Source: Comamonadaceae bacterium (lineage in GTDB: Bacteria; Pseudomonadota; Gammaproteobacteria; Burkholderiales; Burkholderiaceae_C). From it: a DNA stretch of 38,164 nt. How positions within the stretch are numbered: the first letter of the stretch is position 1; each line of letters opens with the position of its first letter. The translations under genes and the position numbers were made by a program. This document shows, one piece after another, positions 1 to 8,458 of the stretch. Below the pieces are notes generated by a model. It was not told where the DNA came from, ran no database searches, and worked only from the letters and a program-made list of their open reading frames with translations. The stretch lies in assembly GCA_947455935.1 (NCBI GenBank), contig CANGPV010000010.1, positions 1 through 38,164 of the forward strand, given 5' to 3'.

Positions 1-1
1 A

Positions 2-538
2 CAAACCCACCGTCGTGTGGTGTTGCAGGGTGAGTGGTTGAACGACAAAACTGTTTATCTAGATAACCGAGCGCATCTAGGCCGCATGGGTTTTTGGGTG
101 ATGACTCCGTTGCGTGTCCAACGTGGACAGGTGGTGTGGGTGCAGCGTGGCTGGGTCGAGCGTGATGCAAACGACCCACGCCAAATGCCTGCATTGCCGC
201 TTCCCTTGGACGCCGAACCTATCGAGGGCCGCATTGCACCGCCCTTGTCACATATGGTTGAACTGGGCGAGGGGCCTGCTTTGTCTGCCCAGAACTTGCC
301 CCAGATAAGGGCAAATTTGGACTTGCCACAGATGCAATCGCTGGTGCAGGACAATGTCATGGCGGTGGTGGTGCAAACAGGCGCTGAGGGTGGCGGTTTG
401 CGTCGTGATTGGCCGCAAGTAGCTGCCAGCGCAGGCAAGAATCAGGCTTACGCATTTCAATGGTTTGCCCTCAGTGCGCTGTTGGCATTTCTTTACCTCT
501 GGTTTCAATGGATCAAAGCCTACCGACATGGCCGATAA
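2..538 (+). CDS. SURF1 family cytochrome oxidase assembly protein (5'-truncated by window edge)
   Basis: Frame stays open to the left edge (QTHRRVVLQGEWLNDKTVYLDNR...); SURF1-like 'HRRV..G.W', 'WVQRGWV', C-terminal TM 'YAFQWFALSALLAFLYLWFQW'; followed by heme A synthase, ctaB and SCO genes. Confidence 0.85.
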   Translation, partial: QTHRRVVLQGEWLNDKTVYLDNRAHLGRMGFWVMTPLRVQRGQVVWVQRGWVERDANDPRQMPALPLPLDAEPIEGRIAPPLSHMVELGEGPALSAQNLPQIRANLDLPQMQSLVQDNVMAVVVQTGAEGGGLRRDWPQVAASAGKNQAYAFQWFALSALLAFLYLWFQWIKAYRHGR

Positions 539-1223
539 ACACCCTGACGATTCTTTACCGCAACCCTTGGGGCTGACGGTTTATGACCTGCCTGAACCTG
601 GGGCGGTGGCTGACGCAGATGCACGGCAAACTGCGGGTGGGCGCTTGCGCATGTTGTTGGTGCTGTTGGTGTGTGCGGCCCCCGTTATGGCTTCTTACTT
701 GACCTATTACGTCCTGCGGCCACAAAGTATTCGCAGCTTTGGCGAGTTGATCTTGCCCGTGGTGACCATGCCCGATATTCAGGCCAAAAATTTACAAGGC
801 AACACAGTGGCTTTGCGCAGCCTGCTCAACCAATGGCTGCTGGTCAGTGTGGCACCTGCCGCTTGCGACAGCGCATGTCAGCAAAACCTGTTTTTGCAAC
901 GCCAAACCCGTGCGGCTTTGGGGCGTGAGCGGGACCGCACCGATTGGGTGTGGCTGGTCAGTGACGAAGCCCCCGTTGATGCGGCTTTGCTGTCTGGTTT
1001 GCAAGATGCCGTGGTGTTGCGTGTGCCTCAAGCGGATATCGCCCAATGGCTGTCGCCGCAGGCTGGCCACGCGCTGCAAGACCATTTGTATTTGGTTGAT
1101 CCGCATGGCGACTGGATGATGCGCTTTCCTGCCCATTTGCAAGCCGACCAAGCCACTCGGTTGCGCAAAGACTGGGAGCGTTTATTGCGTGCCGCTGCTT
1201 CGTGGGATAAGGCTGGACGCTGA
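528..1223 (+). CDS. SCO/thioredoxin-like single-TM protein in cytochrome oxidase cluster
   Basis: Start chosen at MADKHPDD (overlaps SURF1 stop); N-terminal TM, CX3C motif (CDSAC), downstream DHLYLVDPHG segment resembling the SCO His region. Confidence 0.7.
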   Translation: MADKHPDDSLPQPLGLTVYDLPEPGAVADADARQTAGGRLRMLLVLLVCAAPVMASYLTYYVLRPQSIRSFGELILPVVTMPDIQAKNLQGNTVALRSLLNQWLLVSVAPAACDSACQQNLFLQRQTRAALGRERDRTDWVWLVSDEAPVDAALLSGLQDAVVLRVPQADIAQWLSPQAGHALQDHLYLVDPHGDWMMRFPAHLQADQATRLRKDWERLLRAAASWDKAGR

Positions 1224-1227
1224 CACC

Positions 1228-2361
1228 ATGCAAGAAGTCGATGTCTTCAACCTAGAACCTGTGTTGCGATTGCTGTTGCTGGCCGTGGTGGTGGCCTTGG
1301 GGCCTGTGTCGTGGGTGTGGTTGCGTCATCGCCACCATGATGTGCCGCAACGTGTGCATCAACTCACCGCGTTGACGCTGTTTCTGTGTTTCGATCTGGT
1401 TTTATTTGGTTCTTTCACCCGTTTGAGTGACTCGGGGCTGGGGTGTCCCGATTGGCCAGGTTGCTATGGCTATATGTCCCCGGTGGGTGCCAGTGGTGCC
1501 ATTGACCAGGCGCAAGCCATCATGCCCCATGGCCCTGTCAGCCACAGCAAGGCGTGGATTGAAATGATCCACCGCTACTTGGCCATGACCCTGGGTGTGT
1601 TGATACTCACCTTGGCGGTGTTTTCGTGGCAGCGCGATCGTTCTGTGTGGGGTTGGCCCACACTCAGTTTGGTTTGGGTGTGTGTGCAAGGTGCGTTTGG
1701 CGCATTCACCGTCACCCAAAAATTATTTCCCGCTATCGTCAGCTTGCATTTGATGGGTGGCATGTTGTTGTTGGTGCTTTTGTTGTTGCAACTCTTGCGA
1801 CAGCGCCATGCGCCTTGGGCCGAGTCTCGCCTTCCTTTGCCCACAGCTGCACGAGCTTGGTTGTGGGTCAGTTGGGTATTCTTGTTGCTGCAAATCGTCT
1901 TGGGTGCGTGGGTCAGTTCCAACTATGCTGTCATGGCTTGCGACACCTATCCTTTGTGCCAAACGTCTTGGTGGCCAGAGATGAATTTCGACAAAGGCTT
2001 TGAGTTGTGGCGATCTTTGGGTGTGGATGCTGATGGCATGCCTCTGCCGTTTCAGGCTTTGACTGCGATTCACTTTAGCCATCGATGGCATGCCGTGCCT
2101 GTGGCGCTGATGCTGTTGATCTCTGCTTTTTTAATGCACAAACATGGTTTGCGCAGCCAAGCGCGGGGTTTGTGGCTGTTGGTGTTGTTGCAGTTTGTCA
2201 CTGGCATATCCAACGCGGTGTTGGGCTGGCCCTTGCTCGCGGCCTTGTTGCATACCGCCAGTGCAGCAGGTTTGCTGTTGTTGTTAAGCTGGGCTTTAGG
2301 CATCACCGAGTCTCGACCTTCAGGGCACATCGCCACGACTTTTTCCAGGCCTGTTTTATGA
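1228..2361 (+). CDS. ctaA: Heme A synthase (COX15/CtaA family)
   Basis: Multi-TM protein with '[22 protein letters not shown]' and '[10 protein letters not shown]', 'HFSHRWHAV' motifs; start MQEVDVFN. Confidence 0.92.
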   Translation: MQEVDVFNLEPVLRLLLLAVVVALGPVSWVWLRHRHHDVPQRVHQLTALTLFLCFDLVLFGSFTRLSDSGLGCPDWPGCYGYMSPVGASGAIDQAQAIMPHGPVSHSKAWIEMIHRYLAMTLGVLILTLAVFSWQRDRSVWGWPTLSLVWVCVQGAFGAFTVTQKLFPAIVSLHLMGGMLLLVLLLLQLLRQRHAPWAESRLPLPTAARAWLWVSWVFLLLQIVLGAWVSSNYAVMACDTYPLCQTSWWPEMNFDKGFELWRSLGVDADGMPLPFQALTAIHFSHRWHAVPVALMLLISAFLMHKHGLRSQARGLWLLVLLQFVTGISNAVLGWPLLAALLHTASAAGLLLLLSWALGITESRPSGHIATTFSRPVL

Positions 2362-3260
2362 GAGCGCTATCAAGTTTCATGCCCTTACGGTGGCAGCAAT
2401 TCAACGCCTTGACCAAACCACGTGTGATTCAACTCATTGTGTTTTGTGCCCTCATTGGCATGGTGTTGGCTGTACCCGGTGTGCCATCGTGGGCTGACGT
2501 TCAATTGGGCGCCATTGCGTGTTTGGGTATTTGGTTTGTCTCGGGGGCAGCCGCAGCTTTCAATTGCATTGTGGAGAAAGCCATTGACGCTCGCATGAAG
2601 CGCACCTCGTGGCGACCCACAGCCAAAGGCGAGTTAAGTGACCGCGACACCTTGCTGTTTTCAGCGGTGTTGTGTCTATTGGGTTCTGCTATTTTGTACA
2701 TCTGGGTCAACCCCTTGACCATGTGGCTGACCTTTGCCACGTTTGTCGGTTACGCCATCATTTACACCGTCATCTTGAAACCACTCACGCCGCAAAACAT
2801 CGTCATTGGCGGCGCCTCGGGGGCCATGCCGCCGGTGCTGGGTTGGGCTGCGATGACGGGAGAGGTCAGCCCCGAGTCCCTGATTTTGTGTCTGATCATC
2901 TTTTTGTGGACACCACCTCATTTTTGGGCCCTGGCCTTGTACCGCGTCGAGGATTACCGCAAATCGGGCTTGCCCATGCTGCCAGTCACGCATGGCAACG
3001 AGTTCACCCGCTTGCAAATTTTGCTCTACACCTTTGTGCTGTTGGCCGCTTGTTTGATGCCCTTTGTGTACCGCATGAGCGGCTGGTTTTACTTGGTCAG
3101 CGCAACCATCCTGAGCGTGATGTTTTGCGTTTACGCTTGGGCGCTGTGGCGCAATTACTCGGATGAGTTAGCGCGTAAAACTTTTCGGTTCTCGCTCTAC
3201 CACTTGAGCCTGTTGTTTGCCGCTTTGTTGATCGATCACTATTTGCCGGGGACTGTATGA
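2358..3260 (+). CDS. ctaB: Protoheme IX farnesyltransferase
   Basis: UbiA-family '[17 protein letters not shown]', '[19 protein letters not shown]', '[26 protein letters not shown]'; ATGA overlap with ctaA stop. Confidence 0.95.
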   Translation: MRALSSFMPLRWQQFNALTKPRVIQLIVFCALIGMVLAVPGVPSWADVQLGAIACLGIWFVSGAAAAFNCIVEKAIDARMKRTSWRPTAKGELSDRDTLLFSAVLCLLGSAILYIWVNPLTMWLTFATFVGYAIIYTVILKPLTPQNIVIGGASGAMPPVLGWAAMTGEVSPESLILCLIIFLWTPPHFWALALYRVEDYRKSGLPMLPVTHGNEFTRLQILLYTFVLLAACLMPFVYRMSGWFYLVSATILSVMFCVYAWALWRNYSDELARKTFRFSLYHLSLLFAALLIDHYLPGTV

Positions 3261-3832
3261 AACGTGTGCTGGGATGGGCTCTTGTGTTGCTGGCTTTGCT
3301 AGCTTGCTCGCCTGACAAGCCGCGTTTTCAGTCCATTGATTTAACCGGTGCCGACTACGCCAAAGGCTTTAGCTTGCCTGACATGCACGGTCAAACCCGA
3401 ACCCTTGCAGACTTCAAAGGCAAAGTGGTGATGGTATTTTTTGGCTATACACAGTGCCCCGATTTTTGCCCCACCACCTTGAGTGAGATGGTGCAGATTA
3501 AGAAAGACTTGGGCCCACGCGGCGACAACATGCAAGCCATCTTCATTACCTTAGACCCCGAGCGTGACACGCCCGAGTTGCTCCAAGCCTATATGGGTAA
3601 CTTTGACCCCAGCTTTATCGCCTTGGTGCCCAGTCTGAATGACTTGCCCGCTCTGGCCAAAGACTACAAGATTTATTACAAAAAAGTGGCGGGTGCCAAG
3701 CCCGCCAATTACACCTTGGACCACTCGGCGGGAACGTATATTTACGACACCGAGGGCCAACTGCGCTTGTATGCACGCTATGGAATGGGAGCACCGGCTT
3801 TAAGCGCCGATATCACCCAGTTGCTTAAGTAA
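3257..3832 (+). CDS. SCO1/SenC family copper chaperone lipoprotein
   Basis: Lipobox LLAC, CPDFC (CX3C), [14 protein letters not shown] overlap with ctaB. Confidence 0.92.
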   Translation: MKRVLGWALVLLALLACSPDKPRFQSIDLTGADYAKGFSLPDMHGQTRTLADFKGKVVMVFFGYTQCPDFCPTTLSEMVQIKKDLGPRGDNMQAIFITLDPERDTPELLQAYMGNFDPSFIALVPSLNDLPALAKDYKIYYKKVAGAKPANYTLDHSAGTYIYDTEGQLRLYARYGMGAPALSADITQLLK

Positions 3833-4763
3833 ATTCCAGCAAAGCGGCTTTCATTTTCTTCATGGCTGCCACTTCGATTTGGCGGATGCGCTCGGCGCTC
3901 ACACCGTATTCGGCGGCCAATTCGTGCAGCGTCATACCGCCCGAGCTGTCGTCGTTGACTTTCAACCAGCGCTCTTCCACGATACGGCGGCTACGCTCGT
4001 CCAATACTTCCAAGGCCTGCGTGATGCCGTCGCTGGACAAGATATCGCGCTGATGCGCTTCAATCATGGCGGTGGGTTCGTGGTGGGCGTCAGCAAGGTA
4101 AGCAATGGGACCGAAGGCGTCATCACCGTCGTCAGTACTGACGGGGTCTAGCAAAACGTCGCCGCCAGCCATGCGGGCTTCCATTTCAATCACTTCTTCG
4201 CGCTTGACGTTCAGCTCTTTGGCTACGCAGTCAATTTGCGCATCGCTCAAGCTGTCACGGGCGACGGTGTTGTGGTCTTCACCTGCGTCAGCGCGGAAGC
4301 CTTGCTTCATCGAGCGCAAATTGAAAAACAGTTTGCGCTGTGCCTTGGTGGTGGCAAGTTTGACCATGCGCCAATTTTTGATGATGTATTCGTGTATTTC
4401 AGCCTTGATCCAGTGGATGGCGTAGCTGACTAAACGCACACCTTGGTCGGGGTCAAAACGCTTAACCGCCTTCATCAAGCCCACATTGCCTTCTTGAATC
4501 AGGTCAGCGTGGGGCAGGCCATAGCCCAAGTACTGGCGAGAAATGGACACCACCAAGCGCAGGTGCGACAAAATCAATTTACCAGCGGCATCAAGATCGT
4601 TGTTGTCTTTGAGCTGGCGGGCAAAGGCTTGTTCTTGCTCCAAGGTAAGCATGGGCAAGCGGTTGGCCGCAGTTATATAGGCTTCTATATTGCCAAGCGG
4701 AGGCACCAAAGCCCAAGGATTGGCAGCAACAGGTGCTTGAGTGGAAAGACTTAAAGCGGTCAT
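3825..4763 (-). CDS. rpoH: RNA polymerase sigma-32 (heat shock sigma factor)
   Basis: Sigma-70 regions 2 and 4, RpoH-box-like QRKLFFNLR, 312 aa; 3' end overlaps convergent SCO gene by 8 nt. Confidence 0.95.
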   Translation of the reverse strand: MTALSLSTQAPVAANPWALVPPLGNIEAYITAANRLPMLTLEQEQAFARQLKDNNDLDAAGKLILSHLRLVVSISRQYLGYGLPHADLIQEGNVGLMKAVKRFDPDQGVRLVSYAIHWIKAEIHEYIIKNWRMVKLATTKAQRKLFFNLRSMKQGFRADAGEDHNTVARDSLSDAQIDCVAKELNVKREEVIEMEARMAGGDVLLDPVSTDDGDDAFGPIAYLADAHHEPTAMIEAHQRDILSSDGITQALEVLDERSRRIVEERWLKVNDDSSGGMTLHELAAEYGVSAERIRQIEVAAMKKMKAALLEFT

Positions 4764-4795
4764 GTGGGTCTCCTAAGGGACGCGATAGCCCTATA

Positions 4796-4822
4796 TTAGC
4801 ACTCTCCAATAGAGAGTGCTAA
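4796..4822. promoter_or_regulatory. CIRCE operator (HrcA binding site) in rpoH promoter
   Basis: TTAGCACTC-TCCAATAGA-GAGTGCTAA, exact match to the CIRCE consensus TTAGCACTC-N9-GAGTGCTAA, 33 nt upstream of the rpoH ATG. Confidence 0.95.
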
Positions 4823-4872
4823 GGATTTTTCGGGTTTACCCTGTTACTTGTGTTGACATAAGATACACGTTA

Positions 4873-4889
4873 ATATACCATTTGTATAT
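4873..4889. promoter_or_regulatory. Candidate autoregulatory operator of the TA module
   Basis: Perfect inverted repeat ATATAC-CATTT-GTATAT between a TTGACA (4853-4858) and the antitoxin start. Confidence 0.45.
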
Positions 4890-4916
4890 CTAATGTACAT
4901 GCATAAGGAGATCGTC

Positions 4917-5186
4917 ATGCGCGATGCCGCCATCAACCTGCGAGCCCAACCTGAGCAGCGAGATTTGATTGATCAGGCCGCGACCTTGCTTCGCAAAAAC
5001 CGCTCTGACTTCATGTTGGAGGCTGCCTGTGACAAAGCGCAGGCCGTTTTGCTTGATCAGGTGTTTTTCAGTTTGGACGCTGCCAAATTTCAAGCGTTCA
5101 ACGCCATGCTGGATGCCCCCATCCAGCCTAATGAGGGGCTTGCGCGTTTGTTAGAAGTTAATGCGCCTTGGAAAAATGGCACATGA
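4917..5186 (+). CDS. DUF1778 (TacA-like) antitoxin
   Basis: MRDAAINLRAQPEQRDLIDQAATLLRKNRSDFMLEAA..., RHH-type antitoxin; AAGGAG 7 nt before the ATG at 4917; overlaps the next gene by ATGA. Confidence 0.85.
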   Translation: MRDAAINLRAQPEQRDLIDQAATLLRKNRSDFMLEAACDKAQAVLLDQVFFSLDAAKFQAFNAMLDAPIQPNEGLARLLEVNAPWKNGT

Positions 5187-5665
5187 ACCTGCAAAGCCCA
5201 GCTCTGCTGACGCAAGACCACCAAGTCCATGCATTCGATTGTGGCGAAGCGGTTTTGGATGAATGGCTCAAGCGCCGAGCCTTGGCCAACAACATCAGTG
5301 GTGCCAGCCGTACGTTTGTTGTGGCTGACGATTACCATGAAGTGATGGGCTATTACGCATTGGCAGCTGGCGCCGTGACGCATCAGGAATCAAACCGTAC
5401 CATTCGGCAAAACATGCCCGACCCTATTCCAGTAATGGTGTTAGCACGATTGGCTGTGGATATTCGTGCGAAGGGAATGAAGCTAGGTGCAGCCTTGCTG
5501 CGCGACGCCTTGCAGCGTTGCATTCAAGTGTCCCAAAATGCAGGTGTACGCGCCTTGCTTGTCCATGCCTTGAACGATAAAGCTCGGCAGTTTTATGAAC
5601 ACTACGGCTTTAAAGCTGCGCCAACACATCCAATGACCTTGATGCTGAGTATCAGGAGCAGCTAA
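5183..5665 (+). CDS. GNAT-family acetyltransferase toxin (TacT/AtaT-like)
   Basis: GNAT fold sequence (VMVLARLAVD...LGAALLRDAL...FYEHYGFKAAPTHPMTLML), immediately after the DUF1778 gene. Confidence 0.85.
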   Translation: MNLQSPALLTQDHQVHAFDCGEAVLDEWLKRRALANNISGASRTFVVADDYHEVMGYYALAAGAVTHQESNRTIRQNMPDPIPVMVLARLAVDIRAKGMKLGAALLRDALQRCIQVSQNAGVRALLVHALNDKARQFYEHYGFKAAPTHPMTLMLSIRSS

Positions 5666-5689
5666 ATCACGCTTCGGCGGTGGTAAGCC

Positions 5690-6973
5690 CTAGGCTGGTT
5701 TTTGAGGCAGCCCTTTTTTACCCGCAAACACCGCCTTCCCCCCCATGGCCTCTTCAATTCGCAAGCCCTCGTTCCATTTGGCCATGCGTTCCGACCGCGC
5801 AAACGAGCCCACTTTCAGCTGTCCCGTGTCCCAGCCGGTGGCCAAGTGGACGATGGCGGTGTCCTCGGTTTCCCCTGATCGAGCTGATACCACCATGCCC
5901 CAACCTGCTGCCCGCGCCACGTCCATGGCCTGCACGGTTTCGGTGACGGTGCCAATTTGGTTGGGTTTGAGCAGCACCGCGTTACAGGCTTTGTCGCGGA
6001 TGGCTTGGGTCACCAAGCTGGCTTGGGTCACCAAGTAATCGTCGCCCACCACCTGAATGCGATGGCCTACCGCGTTAGTGAACGCCTGCATTCCTGCGGT
6101 ATCGCCTTCTGCAAACGGGTCTTCCACTGACACAATCGGGTATTTGTTCACCCAGCCCAGCAAGACCTCCAGCCAAGCTTGGCTGTCGTAGTCGTGCTGC
6201 TCTAACCCCAAGGTGTAGCTGCCCGCACGGCCAAACTCGGAGGCTGCAATGTCCAATGAGATGGCCACTTGATCGTAGTTGTAGCCTGCCGCATCAATAG
6301 CGCGGGTCAAGGTTTGCAGCGCTTCTTCGTTGGAGTCGAAAGCCGGCCACCAACCACCTTCATCGGCCACACCGGCAAGTTTGCCTGCAGCGGCCATGAG
6401 TCTGCCGGCAGCGTGGTAAACATTGGCCACCATCACCAGCGCTTCATCAAAACTCTGGGCGCCCAAGGGCATGACCAAAAAATCTTGAATATCGACCCGT
6501 CGCCCGGCATGGGCGCCACCGCCAAAAATTTGAATTTCAGGCAAGGGCAGGCGTACAGGTTTGTCATTGGCGAGATAGCGCCACAAGGGCAGATGCTCGC
6601 TGGCGGCCGCAGCTTGCAACACCGCCAGCGAGGTGGCGATGGTGGCATTGGCACCCAAGCGGCTTTTCAGCGGCGTGCCGTCCAGCGCGATGAGTGTGTG
6701 GTCTATCTTGGCTTGATCTCGTGCATCTAGCCCTAGCAAGGCTTGGGCAATCGGGCCATTCACTTGGGCCACCGCTTGGCTGACATCCAGCCCACCCAAA
6801 AGTGGACCCCCATCACGCAACTCCAATGCCTCACGGCTGCCGCGTGAGGCCCCTGCGGGTGCCACGCCGCGCCCTTGTGCGCCGTTGCTCAGTTGCACAT
6901 CCACTTCCAGCGTAGGGCGTCCACGGGAGTCCCAAATACGTCGTGCGTGCAGGTGTTGAATCGAGGTGCTCAT
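5690..6973 (-). CDS. Enolase-superfamily protein, divergent enolase paralog
   Basis: Full-length enolase (GASRG, DEGGWWPAF, SVEDPFAEGD, VGDDYLVT, LLKPNQIGTVTET, SARSGETED); start ATG 6973 overlaps the upstream gene stop (TGATG). Confidence 0.88.
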   Translation of the reverse strand: MSTSIQHLHARRIWDSRGRPTLEVDVQLSNGAQGRGVAPAGASRGSREALELRDGGPLLGGLDVSQAVAQVNGPIAQALLGLDARDQAKIDHTLIALDGTPLKSRLGANATIATSLAVLQAAAASEHLPLWRYLANDKPVRLPLPEIQIFGGGAHAGRRVDIQDFLVMPLGAQSFDEALVMVANVYHAAGRLMAAAGKLAGVADEGGWWPAFDSNEEALQTLTRAIDAAGYNYDQVAISLDIAASEFGRAGSYTLGLEQHDYDSQAWLEVLLGWVNKYPIVSVEDPFAEGDTAGMQAFTNAVGHRIQVVGDDYLVTQASLVTQAIRDKACNAVLLKPNQIGTVTETVQAMDVARAAGWGMVVSARSGETEDTAIVHLATGWDTGQLKVGSFARSERMAKWNEGLRIEEAMGGKAVFAGKKGLPQKPA

Positions 6974-7983
6974 CAAGGTGTCCAGTGTTGGCGCAGGGTC
7001 TGCAGTTGCAGAGCAGGGTGCTTTAAAAATTGAATGGCAAAGCGTCGAACTGTATCGCGCTGTGTGTCGGTGGTGATGTATTCAACAGGTGACTTGCCGT
7101 CCACACGTGCCAGCAGCATGCCTGCCAGCAGAGCGCAGGTGCGGGCCTCCAGTGCCTTGGGGTCTTCCCAATGAACCGCAGACAAATAGGTATGCGACAA
7201 AGCGTCAAAGCTGGCCAAGTAATCGGCGTGGTGGGCGGGTTGCCACAGGCATTTCAGCAATAAATGGTTGAGTACAAAGGCCACATCGAAAGCGGGGTCG
7301 CCGTACCAAGCGCATTCGGCATCCAAAAACACCGGGCCTTGGGGGCCGACCAAGATATTTTTGGGGCTGACGTCGCCATGCACCAAGACATGTTTGTGTG
7401 CCAAGGTTTGCTGCACCAAACCGTGCAGAGCCTGAGCGCAATCGGGGTGACGCAAGGCGGTGGCGTTGAAATAAGGGTCGAGGCGAATGGCGATGAAATC
7501 AGCATCGTGATCAAAGGCCAGAGCCAGCGCAGCATTGTGGGCGCTGGCCCCATGCCAGGTCGCTAAACAATGGGCTACTTGCTCGGCGGTATGGACATTC
7601 ACCACGCCATCACGCAGTTGCTGCTTCCACACCGGATGCTGCTCAGGGGCCAAATACGCCATGGCGAACACGCAGTCGGTTTCGTCCTCACCCAACAGCT
7701 TTGGCACCGCTTGCGGTAAATGCTGGGCCGCAAAGCGCAGCCAAGCCACTTCGTCGCGGTTACGTTTGACCGGCGCTTCCCACAGCGCCGCCACTTTGAG
7801 TTGCGGCAGTGCCCGTTTGAGGCAAAAGCTTTGCGTGGGTGTGTCCACCCGCACGATGAGCGAGGACACCCCGCCGGTGAGTGGCGTGAAAGTGACGCTG
7901 TGCTGTGCATCCAGCAAGCCCATGCGTTGCAAGGGTGCGATCAGCTCGGGATGGGGTTCAGCCAAAGGGGCAAGCCTTACCAA
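6973..7983 (-). CDS. APH/choline kinase-like phosphotransferase
   Basis: Kinase motifs CLKRALPQLKV, VHGDVSPKNILVG, FLDAECAWYGDPAFD; probable TTG start at 7983 just upstream of the DUF962 stop (alternative start at 8037). Confidence 0.85.
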   Translation of the reverse strand: MVRLAPLAEPHPELIAPLQRMGLLDAQHSVTFTPLTGGVSSLIVRVDTPTQSFCLKRALPQLKVAALWEAPVKRNRDEVAWLRFAAQHLPQAVPKLLGEDETDCVFAMAYLAPEQHPVWKQQLRDGVVNVHTAEQVAHCLATWHGASAHNAALALAFDHDADFIAIRLDPYFNATALRHPDCAQALHGLVQQTLAHKHVLVHGDVSPKNILVGPQGPVFLDAECAWYGDPAFDVAFVLNHLLLKCLWQPAHHADYLASFDALSHTYLSAVHWEDPKALEARTCALLAGMLLARVDGKSPVEYITTDTQRDTVRRFAIQFLKHPALQLQTLRQHWTP

Positions 7984-8441
7984 GAGACGGCGAATTTTTG
8001 AAGCAAGGGACGCAGCACAAACAGCGGCCCCACCCACAGGTATTGCACATCTTCAAAGAACGAAGGTTTTTTGCCCTCTAGTTTGTGGCCGATGAATTGC
8101 AACACCCAAGCGCCCACAAAGATGGCCACGCACAGCGGCAGGCGTAGATCGCCCATGGCGTGAACCAAGGCCAGCAAAAGCGCTGACCAAACGCCCATCG
8201 CCATTAAAAATACCCCCGACAAGCGGGCGTAGTACACCATGCTGGCAGCCATGAAGGCATAGGCCAGCGCGGGGTGAATGCAAAAAATCAAGCCAATCAG
8301 GCTGAGCATGATGAGGGGGATGGCGATGAAGTGGATGCGCTCATTCACCGGATGCTGATGGCTTTCGCCGTAGTGGGCCAGCAGTTGGTCTATGCGCCGC
8401 TCGGGCAAAGTGTCTTCCATGGTGTTATTGACGCTGTCCAT
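7977..8441 (-). CDS. DUF962 / Mpo1-like (YGL010w-like) membrane protein
   Basis: HYGESHQHPVNERIHFIAIPLIMLS... and WVLQFIGHKLEGKKPSFFEDVQYLWVGPLFVL. Confidence 0.85.
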   Translation of the reverse strand: MDSVNNTMEDTLPERRIDQLLAHYGESHQHPVNERIHFIAIPLIMLSLIGLIFCIHPALAYAFMAASMVYYARLSGVFLMAMGVWSALLLALVHAMGDLRLPLCVAIFVGAWVLQFIGHKLEGKKPSFFEDVQYLWVGPLFVLRPLLQKFAVSW

Positions 8442-8458
8442 GAGGCTCTCCTGCCAAT

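Noticed and set aside
3825-3832. SCO/rpoH convergent overlap as regulatory antisense
   Set aside because: Only 8 nt of stop-codon overlap; ordinary compact packing
6269-6730. 153-aa plus-strand ORF
   Set aside because: Antisense to the enolase paralog; no domain signature
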